DNA from: Scleroderma bovista
Lineage: Eukaryota > Basidiomycota > Agaricomycetes > Boletales > Sclerodermataceae
Length of the DNA: 56,192 bases
Direction: 5' to 3'
Assembly (NCBI GenBank): GCA_037178675.1
Contig: JAYMGJ010000117.1
Span: 1 to 56,192 of the forward strand
Shown here: one piece after another, positions 34,624 to 45,399 of the stretch
Position numbering within the stretch: position 1 is the stretch's first letter
Layout of the letters: each line of letters starts with the position of its first letter
Notes under the pieces: generated by a model
The model's input: only the letters and a program-made list of their open reading frames with translations
What the model was told of the DNA's origin: nothing
The model's database searches: none
Made by a program: the position numbers and the translations under genes

Positions 34624-35270
34624 ACTCTACCGCGATAGATACATCCATTCAGACTGCTTTGCACCTCCCGCTCTAGACGGCTCACGGCTCACACCACCTC
34701 ATAAAATACAACTACTCCGAATGCTATTGTCCCTTATCCCAAACTATACTGTGTTTCCTACCCATTACACCCTAACGAGGATCCAATCGTTCAGATATCG
34801 TCCCGCGACATTCCTTTATGGACCATTCTTTCCGTGGACTCTAGATCAGCCAGAGGTGGCATGCAAGGTCTATCCTGTATTTAAGCTCACTGATACCCGC
34901 TGTGATGTAATATTATGACTTTTTCTTGACTATCATAATAGAGACACTGGGACGGATACCCTCGGTGGCAGTACGTCTAGAACGATATGCTTCCGTGCCT
35001 TCGTACCGGTATGTATCTATCTACATAGAGCACATAGAGCCAGACCTCCGTTTTGCTGACCGACACTGACCGTGGCGTGTATGGTGTAATAAATGATGCG
35101 AAGCTTCGATCGGTAAACGAGATATCAATCAACCGGGAGATGCATGTTTTATACAATGAGGCGCATACGACTAATGGTACATCAAAACGAAAGCAAGGTA
35201 GATCGCAAAACACAAAGAAGGCAAGGCACATCCAAGACGGGCTGAGAAGAAAATTCTGAGGGTCAAGACT
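34624..35270. other. Intergenic, nothing recognised
   Basis: Two genes converge here. Some AT-rich stretches near 34900-35120 may contain polyadenylation signals. No RNA gene or coding frame is supported. Confidence 0.4.
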
Positions 35271-35274
35271 ACTT

Positions 35275-36611
35275 CCTCGTGTCTGGAAAAAGTACCAAAA
35301 TGAGTACTAGACGCACAGTTCGAAGGAAAAAGACACTGACCACGGGGAAGGGAATGGGCGCCGCCAGCTTGGACGTAGCCAGGTTGGGGGAAGTAAGGTT
35401 GGCCATGGCTATTAGAGTGACCGTGGGCGGGTTGGGGTTGACCATGGCTGGAGGGACTGTAGCTGGGTTGGGAGAAGCCAGGTTGACCATGACTGGAGTG
35501 ACCATAGCCGGGTTGGGGGTAGCTAAGTTGACCATGACTGGAGTGACTGGAGCCGGGTTGAGGATAGCCAGGTTGACCATGGCTAGAATGACTATAGTTG
35601 GGTTGGGGGTAGCCAGGTTGACCATGACTGGAGTGACCGTTGCCGGGCTGGGGGGTAGCCAGGTTGACCATGACTAGAGTGACCGTGGCCAGGTTGGGGG
35701 TAGCCAGGTTGACTATGACTGGAGTGACTGTAGCCGGGTTGGGGGTGGCCAGGTTGACTATGGCTAGAGTGGCCGTGGCCGGGTTGGGGATGGCCAGGTT
35801 GGGGGTGGCCGGGTTGACTATGGCTAGAGTGGCTGTGGCCGGGTTGGGGGTGGCTGGGTTGACTATGGCTAGAGTGGCCATGGCCGGGTTGGGGGTGGCC
35901 GGGTTGACTATGGCTAGAGTGGCCGTAGCTGGGTTGGGGGTGGCCAGGTTGACTGTGGCTGAAGTGACCGTAGCTGGGATCAGGGTAGCCGGGCTGACCA
36001 TGGCTGGGCTGACCAACCCTGGATTGGCCGTGGCCGGACTGGCCTTGGGTAGGTGGGGCATTTTGTTGGTACTTCTCTGGTTTGCTGGAACCTCTGAACC
36101 AATCATGTTAGCATGAACGGTTTAAATAATGAAGTAACTAACTTTGGGAGCTGTCCAGCCCTTTGTAGGAATAGAGGTCAGTCTTAAGATGTACGGATCG
36201 TTGGCACGATCTTACCTCGGCAGCTTAGTGTGGGCTTGCGCGATTACACTAGAATGATAATGCAATAAATCCAAGCTTTTGTGAGGAAGGTAGCCGCTAC
36301 TTACTTGTTTGTCGCCGATAATGGCGATAACGCATGTGACATAGTTTCTGTGAATTGTCCTCGAGATGTGAGTCTATAACAATTGTATGATTGTCTTGCG
36401 ACATGACATCGAATAAATACATCAATGCACATACCCTGGAGTGGCATAGCTAGGTTGGGAAGTATCAGATGTACGGGGCTGCAGGCGGTCAGGGAAGTCC
36501 CAATCGGGGTCGGATTTCCTGGGTAATTGGGGTTATCATACGTATGTAAGCATCCAGTCTATGAACTCACTTCTGAGCCGATTGAGCTGATATGACAGTG
36601 TTGAGAGACAT
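35275..36611 (-). pseudogene. QPGYP-repeat protein gene, frameshifted
   Basis: On the minus strand an ATG at 36611 begins MSLNTVISAQSAQ, spliced to KSDPDWDFPDRLQP and further small exons (about 36430, 36330, 36240, 36160). The large exon from about 36103 encodes a Gln/Pro/Gly/Tyr/His-rich tandem repeat (unit like QPGYGHSSHGQPGYP). Near 35650 an extra C in a C-run puts the 5' and 3' parts of the repeat in different frames, and the junction into the repeat exon is not clean. Such repeats occur in low-complexity cell-surface or cytoplasmic proteins. The frameshift suggests a damaged allele, though slippage or a base-call error in the run is possible. Confidence 0.5.
35395..36015 (-). repeat. 45-bp minisatellite coding 15-residue QPGYP repeat
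   Basis: About 13 imperfect 45-bp units. Because the unit is a multiple of three and lacks stops, several frames stay open on both strands, producing long spurious plus-strand frames over the same interval. Confidence 0.8.
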
Positions 36612-37840
36612 AATCACTTGGGGGCGATTAGAGAGTGAGAGTTCGAGGACGGTATTTATGAGGAAAGGAATCCAGATCCATCAGGTTTGTTCACAAGAAA
36701 CGCCTACGCCCTACGACGAGATGAGCAGGTGATAGCACACGCGACAGTGGCAGGCTGGGGTTGGCCAGGGGAAGCTGTCGGATATGATCATTGCCGATGA
36801 GCGTCAAGATAGCTTTGGCAGCCTGAGAAGCATGTTATAGATGGTGGATCTGTTCCACGCCGACGGCCAGAGACCTTCTTGAGCAAAACTGTAACAGAAA
36901 TGGGCAATACGTGATCGCCGGTGACCTCCATCGTTAGCAGGGAACATTGGGTGCACAATGATACGATGGTCAACCCCGCGACTAGTGCAGAACATTGCAA
37001 ATACCCGGTGCCTCACCATGCATGAGCAGGGCGGTTTGCATGAGGCACTGGCTGGTGTGTTTGATCGATCAAGGGATTTTAAAGTCGAGAAGGACGGAAT
37101 CTTTGGTCTGCCTAGGAGATTGGAGTGGCATTGGGGTCTTCAGGACGCGTCGATTCGAAACGGTACACCTTTGTCTCCGTCAGCAGTGCGGGTTCGGTCT
37201 ATATCGTGCCCCGAGACTGGTGCGCGCCTTTGGGATATCTGAAGATCTTGCCTACATAACGGATCATGCACGTCGCCTTGATCATCGTGATCACATGCCT
37301 GACACGGCACCAGTAGGACGCACGACACCTAATCGTCAACAACGGCGGCAGAGCTGCACGCAGCATCTCCTCTTACTCTTGTTCTTCCTCAGGAATCAGG
37401 ATGTAATTGCCATGCGTGAGTTCGGTTACCGTCGTCGACACGCTGCAATGGCACCAGCGACGCAGGTTACATACCTCGTCGTCATAGGCACTGGATGTGC
37501 GTGCAACCGTCAACGGAAACCTCCCCATCGACATTGTCCCCATTGCTGCTATCCATGGGGTAAGGTGTTTGGTATTTGCAATCGGTATCGCTGCAGATGT
37601 TGCTACTGTGGACATCATGGGGCGTCGTAGCGGCAATCGTTGTCTGTATCATTCGATCAATGAACATGAGTGTGTAAGTAATGCAACAGTTCTCCTGTGT
37701 GCCACTACATTGGGTCTCCGATTTAACTGCCGCCAACACTCCGCAAGTCCGGTAGAAAATTCCCAACACTCCTCTTGCTCCTCCCTTCACTTTGGTGACC
37801 TCCTACCCTCTTTCTAACCGTTTTCAAGGAAATTCGCACC
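36612..37840. other. Spacer without a supported gene
   Basis: Short protein-like pieces appear on both strands (for example MHEQGGLHEALAGVFDRS on plus near 37018, and TELTHGNYILIPEEEQE on minus near 37425), but no consistent exon chain could be built. The last part is the promoter of the Gbp2-like gene. Confidence 0.3.
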
Positions 37841-40312
37841 ATGGACGTGGACATGCGCAACAAAGAGGATGTCGATGAAAAGGCAGGTGTGGTACCCGGG
37901 AGAGACCGTGACAGAGATCGCGATAGGGATAGGGATCGCGACTACGACCGTGACAAAGAGCGGGAGCGAGACCGAGAACGGGACAGAGACAGAGACCGCG
38001 ATCGTAGGGATCGTGAGAGGGACCGCGACCGTGACAGAGACCGCGACCGGAGGGACCCGGGTTTGTACACGTTGCCTCGTTTTACAAGTGTTACTTAGTT
38101 TCTTTCTTTCTTACATTTCCTGATTACCAGGTCGGGCCCGTCGTACTGATCACTGGGAGCCCGAAGAAAGGCGAAATGGAGAGGTCAGTCATACTTGTAT
38201 GGTTCAAATGCTACCAAAATGACTGACTCGTCATGTAGCGCCGTAAGCGTTCCCGCAGTCGCACTCGGTCGAGGTCACCACGCAGGCGGTCTGGCTCGCC
38301 TCGCGAGCGCAGGCATTCTCGTCGGTCCCGGTCCAGATCTCGTTCGCACTCTCCATCGCGGTCTCGTAGCCGTGACCGCAAAGCATCGGATCCTTTCGCA
38401 CGCTCCCTTGGTGGCCCAATGAATGCACCCCACGAAGAGGCCGTCGAATTTGGCAAGATCAGCAAAAGAGAAAACCGAGTTTATGTCGGCAATCTCAGTT
38501 ACGATGTCAAGTACCGTGATCTTATGGAATTCATGAGGGGAGGTGGGTGGGGGAATCTCAGATTAGATATTTTTTCTTTGTGTGAGAGGGGGGAGGGCTA
38601 AGAGTGCCGCTCACACGGATCCGTTTTGTCAAACCTCGCTCGTTTTGGAGAAAGGCGCTGACGTGACGGTCTGTGAGCCGATCCGAGCTGAGGCAGACTA
38701 GAGGAGTGTTGTGTGGCTGTGGTCCCTTTCAGATTCTTTTTTCGTGGTTTTGGATGGTTGGAGTGATCTGAGAGGATATTGATGGGAGTTTTCTTTCGGG
38801 GATTAATAGCTGGAGAGGTTCTCTTCGCCGAAGTGCTCATCACTCCAACCGGGATCTCGAAGGGTTGCGGGTAAGTGAGCCATTTGGCCTATGTCATTTA
38901 CTCTCTCATACTTCCCCACAGCATCGTGGAATTCGCTTCCTCCGAAGATGCCCAACGGGCCATTCGCGAGCTTTCCGAGGTTGCGCTCCTCGGTCGGCCG
39001 GTATTCATTCGCGAAGTTTGTGCTCCTTGCTCCTCCTTTTCAAGTAACTCACTCCTGGCTTTAGGATCGTGAATATGAATCACGCTTTGGTGCAACACCT
39101 GTTCCAGGCAAAATCGGTATGGCGATGGCAGGCCAGGGCCTTCATGCGCAGCCTCCTCCTCGCCCGCCTCACCACAACTATTTCGGTACCCATCAAAACC
39201 CAGGCAACCAACTCTATGTGGGAAACGTATGTTATCTCGTAGCCAGTAGTAATCTGCTCACTTACAAACCGATTGCAGTTGCCTTACCAAGCAGGTTGGC
39301 AAGATTTGAAAGATTTGTTCAGGGCTGCTGGAAACATCATCCGTGCTGATATCAATATTGGTGCTGATGGTCGACCGAAGGGTTCTGGTACTGTCGTCTT
39401 CGAGACTTCAAAAGATGCTCAACAAGCAATCGGTGGGCAGTTTCTAAAGCCAATTCCGCGCTTGACACTCACTTCTTGCCAGGCATGTACAATGGCTTCG
39501 ACTGGTACGGGCGCACGCTGGAAGTTCGCGAGGTGAAATCATTCTATGGTTCACCCCTTTGACTCTTCTGACGCTTACCTCCATAGGACCGCTATGCAGG
39601 CCTCTCTGGTCCATTCCGTGGGAGTGCCAGAGGCGGAGGTTTTGGTGGTCGTGGTGGCCTTCGCGGTGGCTTCCGTGGCAGCTATCGAGGCTTCCGCGGT
39701 GGTGGGTATCCCCACGGGCCCGGTCGTGACTTCTCCAGCCAGGACCTGTATGCAGACTACCCCGGGCCTGATTCTGGTCATGGCGGGCTCCGCATGGATA
39801 ACTATGGAGGAGGATATGCTGGTGGTACTGGCGGCGGTAACTACATGGGTGGTGGTGGCGGCGGCGGCGGCTACGAACACGAACCCAGTCAACAAATCAT
39901 GGTTCGCAATGTAAGTCATATGTGTACTTCCACTTTTTTGGTGTACTAACGGACGGTTAATCGCTAGCTCCCGTGGTCAACCGCGAACGAGGACCTTGTA
40001 GAACTGTTCGAAACGACAGGACAGGTCGAGTTAGCTGAGATTCTGTTCGAGGGCACCCGTTCTAAGGGATGCGGTGTTGTTCAGTTCTCGCAGGTTCCGG
40101 AAGCTGAGACTGCCATTGGTGCGTTTGCTTTCCTGTTGAAGACGTCTTCGTCGAGTTCTGATCATAACTTCTTGCTACGATGTGCAGCCAAATTCCAGCA
40201 ATACATGTATGGTGGCCGGCCTTTGGACGTGCGCTTTAACGACCGATGGCACACGTTCACGCCCACAGCTGCCAAAGGTGGACAGGTTATCCCTATGCAA
40301 GCGGACGGCTGA
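37841..40312 (+). CDS. Gbp2/Hrb1-type RNA-binding protein with three RRMs
   Basis: Ten exons with phase-consistent GT-AG introns (38061-38132, 38184-38238, 38543-38809, 38871-38921, 39016-39064, 39227-39278, 39433-39482, 39533-39586, 39911-39967, 40119-40187). Order: an acidic start MDVDMRNKEDVDEKAG, a long RD/RE mixed-charge tract, an RS-rich stretch, RRM1 (NRVYVGNLSYDVKYRDL), RRM2 (NQLYVGNLPYQAGWQDL; GSGTVVFETSKDAQQAI), an RGG/FRGG-rich linker (GGFGGRGGLRGGFRGSY), and RRM3 (QQIMVRNLPWSTANEDLVEL) ending QVIPMQADG. Gbp2/Hrb1 proteins bind nascent mRNA with TREX and act in splicing surveillance and export. The 267-nt third intron is long for this genome. The gene is intact. A fragment of its 3' end lies at 45.1 kb. 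Confidence 0.9.
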
Positions 40313-40503
40313 GGGATGGACGTTTAACCTTGCTATGATGCTTCTGTGTTTCCTATGTCAGATTGAAGTTGCTTCTGCACGATCTTACCTTCAAAAAAGC
40401 ACGGTGGTTCGAATAGGTTGTACCGTATGTCGTATACGTCTTAAGTACAAGAAAATATGCATCTAGTTTGCATCCTGTCATGGTGCAAGAATCCATGCGA
40501 CAC

Positions 40504-41351
40504 TAGGGGAATACAGAGTGGCGTTTTCGCGCCGTTTTCGAGCCGTTTTCGAGGCCGTTTTCGAATTCGTTTTCGCAGCTGAGTTTCAAGTCTCAGTCGC
40601 ACGTGACTACCATATAAGGCATAGCGTATTATCTAATGTGAAAGGTTTGGTCGGAGCGTGAATAGTCAGGAAGCAAACCTTCGAGTAGTGTTGACTACCA
40701 AATGGTACAACATAGTTCACTAAAAAAAAATGCGGAATAAAAAAAGGGATGTAAAGTTAGTCCATACTATCAAAATGACATAAATGAGGAGGTATGATGA
40801 AGCAAAAAAAAAGATGTACAGAGGGGGACTTGAACCAACAACTTAGATAAAAAAAAGAAGGGATGTCAACCACTAGGCTACAAAACCAATATCAGGTATA
40901 GCAACAATGTAAATATAACTAAATATAGTCAACTTCTCATATTTGCATTGTTGCTTTCACTATTGATGGCTTGAGTAGCCTAGTGGTTGACATCCCTTCT
41001 TTTTTATCTAAGTTGTTGGTTCAAGTCCCCTTCTGTACATCTTTTTTTTTGCTTCATCATACCTCCTCATTTATGTCATTTTGATAGTATGGACTAACTT
41101 TACATCCCTTTTTTTTATTCCGCATTTTTTTTTAGTGAACTATGTTGTACCATTTGGTAGTCAATACTACTCGAAGGTTTGCTTCCTGACTATTCACGCT
41201 CCGACCAAACCTTTCACATTAGATAATACGCTATGCCTTATATGGTAGTCACGTGCGACTGAGACTTGAAACTCAGCTGCGAAAACGAACTTGAAAACGG
41301 CCTCAAAAACGGCTCGAAAACGGCGCGAAAACGCCACTCTGTATTCCCCTA
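40504..41351. mobile_element. 848-bp near-perfect palindrome (foldback element)
   Basis: Left arm from 40504 (TAGGGGAATACAGAGTGGCG) reads as the reverse complement of the right arm ending at 41351. The arms are about 400 bp with only scattered differences, several of them C-to-T or G-to-A at CpG. The outer ends carry a small array of GAAAACGGC-like units. The central spacer (about 40887-40970) is AT-rich and itself partly complementary. No coding frame is seen. No convincing target-site duplication was found. Confidence 0.85.
40965..41035 (+). other. tRNA-like (SINE-type) core in right arm; mirror copy at 40820-40885 on minus
   Basis: TAGCCTAGTGGT (40976-40987) resembles a Pol III A box and GGTTCAAGTCC (41018-41028) a B box, 42 bp apart as in a tRNA gene. 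The T-stem and acceptor stem do not pair properly, so it is not a functional tRNA. The left arm has the same boxes inverted (B box 40826-40836, A box 40869-40880). Confidence 0.55.
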
Positions 41352-41728
41352 CTGGAGGCAGATTTGAAGCAGTCATGATGCTGCGCAGTGGTATAACAGA
41401 CTTGTCGACGTCTTTCGGGCTGCAACAGTTCCTAGGCTATACTTGGCTTAGCTTAGCTACAATAACTTAGGTGGTGGGTCTGATATCAGATTAATATTTG
41501 ATTGGAATATATATGCACATACTAGGGCTAAGCGAGTTCTTTGAAGACTCCATCCACTACTTACTTCCAAAAACCGAACGGAGACAAGATTCCGAATCCG
41601 AAGTTCTACCGGTCACAAGAGTATTGAAACTCTGGTTCTGTTTGCCACTGAAGGTTCAATTTTAGGATACTGACCATGGCAATCACAGTACCGATCAAGC
41701 ACCAACGTTGTGAAGTTAGAGAAATATC

Positions 41729-43290
41729 ATGGACGAGCTTTCACGGGCACGAACTGAATTGGCCCTACTGGAGGAACAAGCGCGACGGCTCCTTAAAGAG
41801 CTCTTACGCGTCCATGCTGCCGTTGCCACGCAGCGAGCCAAGGTGGACGAACTCATTCGAACAAGACCAGCCGCATTCAATCTCCTTCCCACCGAGATAT
41901 TGCTGTCCATCCTCGACCTTGATGATCGTGTTAACTATCATCCCAAGCGGAAGTACGAATTGGCTGGTGTATGTCGGCGTTGGAGGGACATCATCTTCGA
42001 CAGTCCCAGCTTCTGGACTACTATCCATGTCGCAACGTCGCCTTCTTCCATCATGACACATCTGGAACGGAGTCGTGGAGCACTTCTTGACATCGTCATT
42101 GAGGCTTCATTGCAGTGGTCCCGATCCCAACATCTTGCACTTGTTCCGTCCCTAGACATTGTTGTCTCCTCGGCGCATCGCTGGTATAAGCTGTCAATTT
42201 CTGGTGTCTACGGCTTCGAGGACGATGAAGATGACGATTCCAGCAATGCTATGATCACACGAGCAGGATTTATCATCACGAGGATCAATCGCTTGCAATT
42301 TCCCTCTCTCAAATACGTTACAATCTCATATTGTGACACTTCTCTGGACTTCCTTGCCCCAGCCCGTGCCCCAGCCCTTGAACATCTGAAACTCAATGGC
42401 CTTATTGCTGAGCACACTGATTTTCCACCAGTCACCGCATTAAAAACTCTTAGCCTGAATCTCTATAGCATCCCCGTGGACTATTCGTTATTCCCATACC
42501 TGATTCCAACGCAGGCATTAACGAAGCTTTCAATTTCAGGGAAAATCTCGCTCCTACCCAACAGTACTCACTTCCCATCTCTGAAGATCCTTGAGATGTC
42601 CAGCCTTGTAAAGGCGAGACAATTCATAAATGCAATTATGGCCCCCAATCTCGAACGATTCAAATATACTTCTGATGGTTCTAATGATCTACCTTCCGCT
42701 GCATTCCGTGGATTTCGCTCCAAATTCACCAGTGTCCGCCACCTTTGCTTTTGTGGTGTCGAACTACCCTATGCCGATGCCATCGCTCTTTGTAAGGCTT
42801 TCCCTGGGGTACGTCATATGGAATCGAGGACAAATGAGTCACCTCACTTCTTCGACCCTGAACTGAGCAATGCTCGTGCTCGTCGTCCCATAGATCTCTG
42901 GACGGAACTCGAGACCTTGACCTTGTGTGGGCTGGGCCCAAAATGGCTAGAACCCAACCAGTTCTCGGCTTGGCTTGCTGATCGACAAGCATTAGGGTTG
43001 CGAAAGTTGCATGTGAAACTTGAACACTTTTCTGGATTCAATGACCTCGGTCGATACCCCGATGTCAAATTCCCTCGGCTGTATGAAGTCCTCAAAGCAA
43101 ACTGTAACCTGGAGTTGGTCGGTTTCCCATTAACTTTGCCAACGATGTATCTCTATGTGACAGTGAATTCTGGGTTGAGAGTGGTAAGCACATCATTCCC
43201 GTATGCCGGGATATATTCACTGTAGATGGGTTTAGGATTCGCCACATCTAACAACTGGACTTATGGATGACATTGCTGCAGCCTTTCTAG
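41729..43290 (+). CDS. F-box protein, paralogue 2
   Basis: ATG at 41729 (MDELSRARTELALLEEQARR). F-box at about 50-100 (NLLPTEILLSILDLDD, AGVCRRWRDIIFDSPSFWTT), then LRR-like repeats and WLEPNQFSAWLADRQAL near the C-terminus. The family donor GTAAGCAC is at 43184. The ancestral acceptor is mutated (AACAACTG), so splicing would have to use CTGCAG ending at 43281 (stop 43288-43290), or the intron is retained to a stop at 43225. The frame is otherwise uninterrupted, suggesting a functional or only recently relaxed gene. The 5' flank (about 41560-41728) is shared with the other paralogues. Confidence 0.8.
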
Positions 43291-43839
43291 CAGGAGACAT
43301 CGGTCAAGGTTGATAACACACAAAGAGGTGTTCTTGGCAGCAAATGGAGTCGGGTGTTCTCTACGTAGCGCAGTGACTCTTCATTGCATTACAGTCGAAA
43401 GGACAGACTTCCAGTAACGGGCGTCATACCATTACCATTTTATTTATTCGAATTCATTTTCCCAAGTCGGAATGCCTTGCTGGAGAGAGAATTACTGGAG
43501 TCACAAACCTGAACCACGGTGGCCCATCTTGAAGCTGAAGCATAGGGTCGGGACACATTGTGTAAACACGATCTGCCAACTTCCTCCAATGCTCTATTGC
43601 AACCCATGTGTACGCACAGCGCATATCATTTCGGATCTCCAACTAGTCCACTTCGAAAGTCCCCAGATATAGTGGTATACAGACGATGCCTAAATGCAAG
43701 AGAGGAAACGCTCAAGAACGAGGGGTAAGTAATATGTATATCGGATGTGACCTATGGTGTGGAATCACCCTCTCGATAGAAAGACAGACTTACGAAATCC
43801 CACTAGCGTGCACTGTCAATAGTAGTGAGGGCTCTTTCT

Positions 43840-44043
43840 ACCAGTACTCCCGCTGTCGGTATTTTGAGGCGTCCCTCTCCCCGACGAGGTATCACGGATG
43901 TGAATGACAATCTCCTCAGACATCGTAGGCTAACGTACTATCCCACTAGCGTCCGCTTAGAGTTATATCCCGACGCATCAGTGGACATGTCATCGGACCG
44001 AGCGGTAATGTCGACATCGGGGGAGTTCCTGATGGGGAGGTGA
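43840..44043 (-). pseudogene. Tps2 3'-end fragment, second copy
   Basis: The plus-strand sequence here resembles plus-strand 52430-52655, the last exon of the Tps2 gene: shared CACTCCCGCT-like start, CCCCGACGAGGT against CCCCGACAAGGT, and GCTAGCGTCCGCTT. The preceding 43600-43790 resembles 52200-52380, the Tps2 downstream flank. Indels destroy the frame. It was duplicated along with F-box paralogue 2. Confidence 0.65.
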
Positions 44044-44149
44044 GCACTTTTCATTTCCGAACAATGAGGAAGAGAAGAGAAGCAATGTGTAAAACATGTT
44101 CATAAGTCATCAGCCACGATCCGTATGTTAACGCCTCCTGCTAGGAATC

Positions 44150-44975
44150 CTGTGGAAACTTGCCACAAGTTCTTTGTTAGCCTCGGCAAATGCTGAACCC
44201 AAATACCGTGAAAATAAGGGACGTGCCCTACTTTCAACACATAATTCGCTCGCATACAAAGATTCGCGGCAAAGTTAATCCCACTCCAGAATGCGGTTTT
44301 TTTTTCAAGAAGAAAACTGAAATCAATGCTTTGATTAGGGCGATCGTCTCAAGAAAAGTATTCACATGGAACCGTCGCATATCCAATGCTTGTTGATAGA
44401 CGAGCCAAGCCGAGAACTGGTTAGGTTCCAGCCGCCTGAGATGCAGCCCATGGAGGGTCGAGCTATCGAGTTCCGTTCAGAGGTCTGAGACGACACGAAC
44501 GAGAACTGGGACCAAGCCCTTGGGCCGGTGTAGGGTTAAAGAGGTGAAGCAGGTGACCTGTCTCTGACAATTCCACATGACGTGCATGAGGCAAAAAGTC
44601 ATAACGTCGCCATAGCATGGTTCAGGAGTGAGCGAACTCCGGGGAAGAGAAAAATAGAGGCAATGGACTCATCGGTGAATTTGGAGCTAATGCAATAGGA
44701 AGTAGGTAATCAGAAGACCAAGAAATGCGTTTGAACTGTTCGAGGCTGGAAGCTACAAATGTATTCATGAGTTCTCTTGCCTTTTCGACACAGGATAAGT
44801 GAAACATCTTAAGGGTGGGAAAGGAATACTGTTTGGTTGCAGTAAAAATGCCTTGGTGAATCCTGAGAGTGAAAGCTCCATCAATGACTATGTTGGGATC
44901 AGGTATAGAACTCCTTATCCACTAGGCTGCCGAAGAAATCCAGCTGTAGAGTCTTTAGTGCGGTGATCAGTGGAG
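44150..44975 (-). pseudogene. F-box gene relic (3' half)
   Basis: Minus-strand similarity to the C-terminal half of the F-box paralogues (compare 26000-26780). Landmarks include the segments coding EPNQFSAWLVYQQAL-like, LDSSTLHGLHLR-like and LEQFKR-like sequence. There are many frameshifts and deletions, and the N-terminal coiled coil and F-box are missing. It is truncated at about 44975. Confidence 0.65.
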
Positions 44976-45124
44976 CCTCCCCTCAAGGGCCGTTATTGTG
45001 TCAAACAACACACCGACACGGTCCGACAGCTCTTTCTTCAGGGAAGGAGCCAGCCAGCCTCGTGATTGACGCCGCGATTTCCATTCGTAAACAGTACGAG
45101 CAGAATTTGGTGTCGACAAGACGA

Positions 45125-45370
45125 TGGTTGAATTGTGCTCGCAGGTCCATGAAGCTGAGACGCTCGCTTTCCTCCTGAAAGTTTGTTCGCCGAGTTCCGA
45201 TCATACCTTCTTGCTACGATTTGCAGCCAAAGTCATGTACAGTGGTCAGGTCATGCCTATGGCGGACGGCTGAGGGATGGATATTTAACCTTACTGTGAT
45301 GCTTCTGTGTTTCCTATGTCAGATTGAAACTGCTCCATAATCTTACCTTCAAAAAGACATGGTGGTCACC
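45125..45370 (+). pseudogene. Fragment of the Gbp2-like gene 3' end
   Basis: This resembles 40085-40395: the RRM3 end (SQV-EAET-like), the last intron with its GATTTGCAG|CC acceptor, then a shortened last exon ending in GCGGACGGCTGAGGGATGGA, and 3' UTR sequence. Internal deletions remove part of the last exon. It is a non-coding duplicate. Confidence 0.65.
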
Positions 45371-45399
45371 TTGTTTAACAAGGTCACTCTCAGTGGAAA

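Noticed and set aside
35640..36116. 158-codon plus-strand open frame
   Set aside because: It is the antisense reading of the 45-bp minisatellite, which keeps several frames open by chance; the minus strand gives the recognisable QPGYP repeat.
40965..41035. Functional tRNA gene
   Set aside because: A and B boxes are present but the T-stem and acceptor stem do not pair and there is no anticodon arm I can defend.
44320..44350. Programmed frameshift in the F-box relic
   Set aside because: Many independent indels and a missing N-terminal half make simple decay the better explanation.
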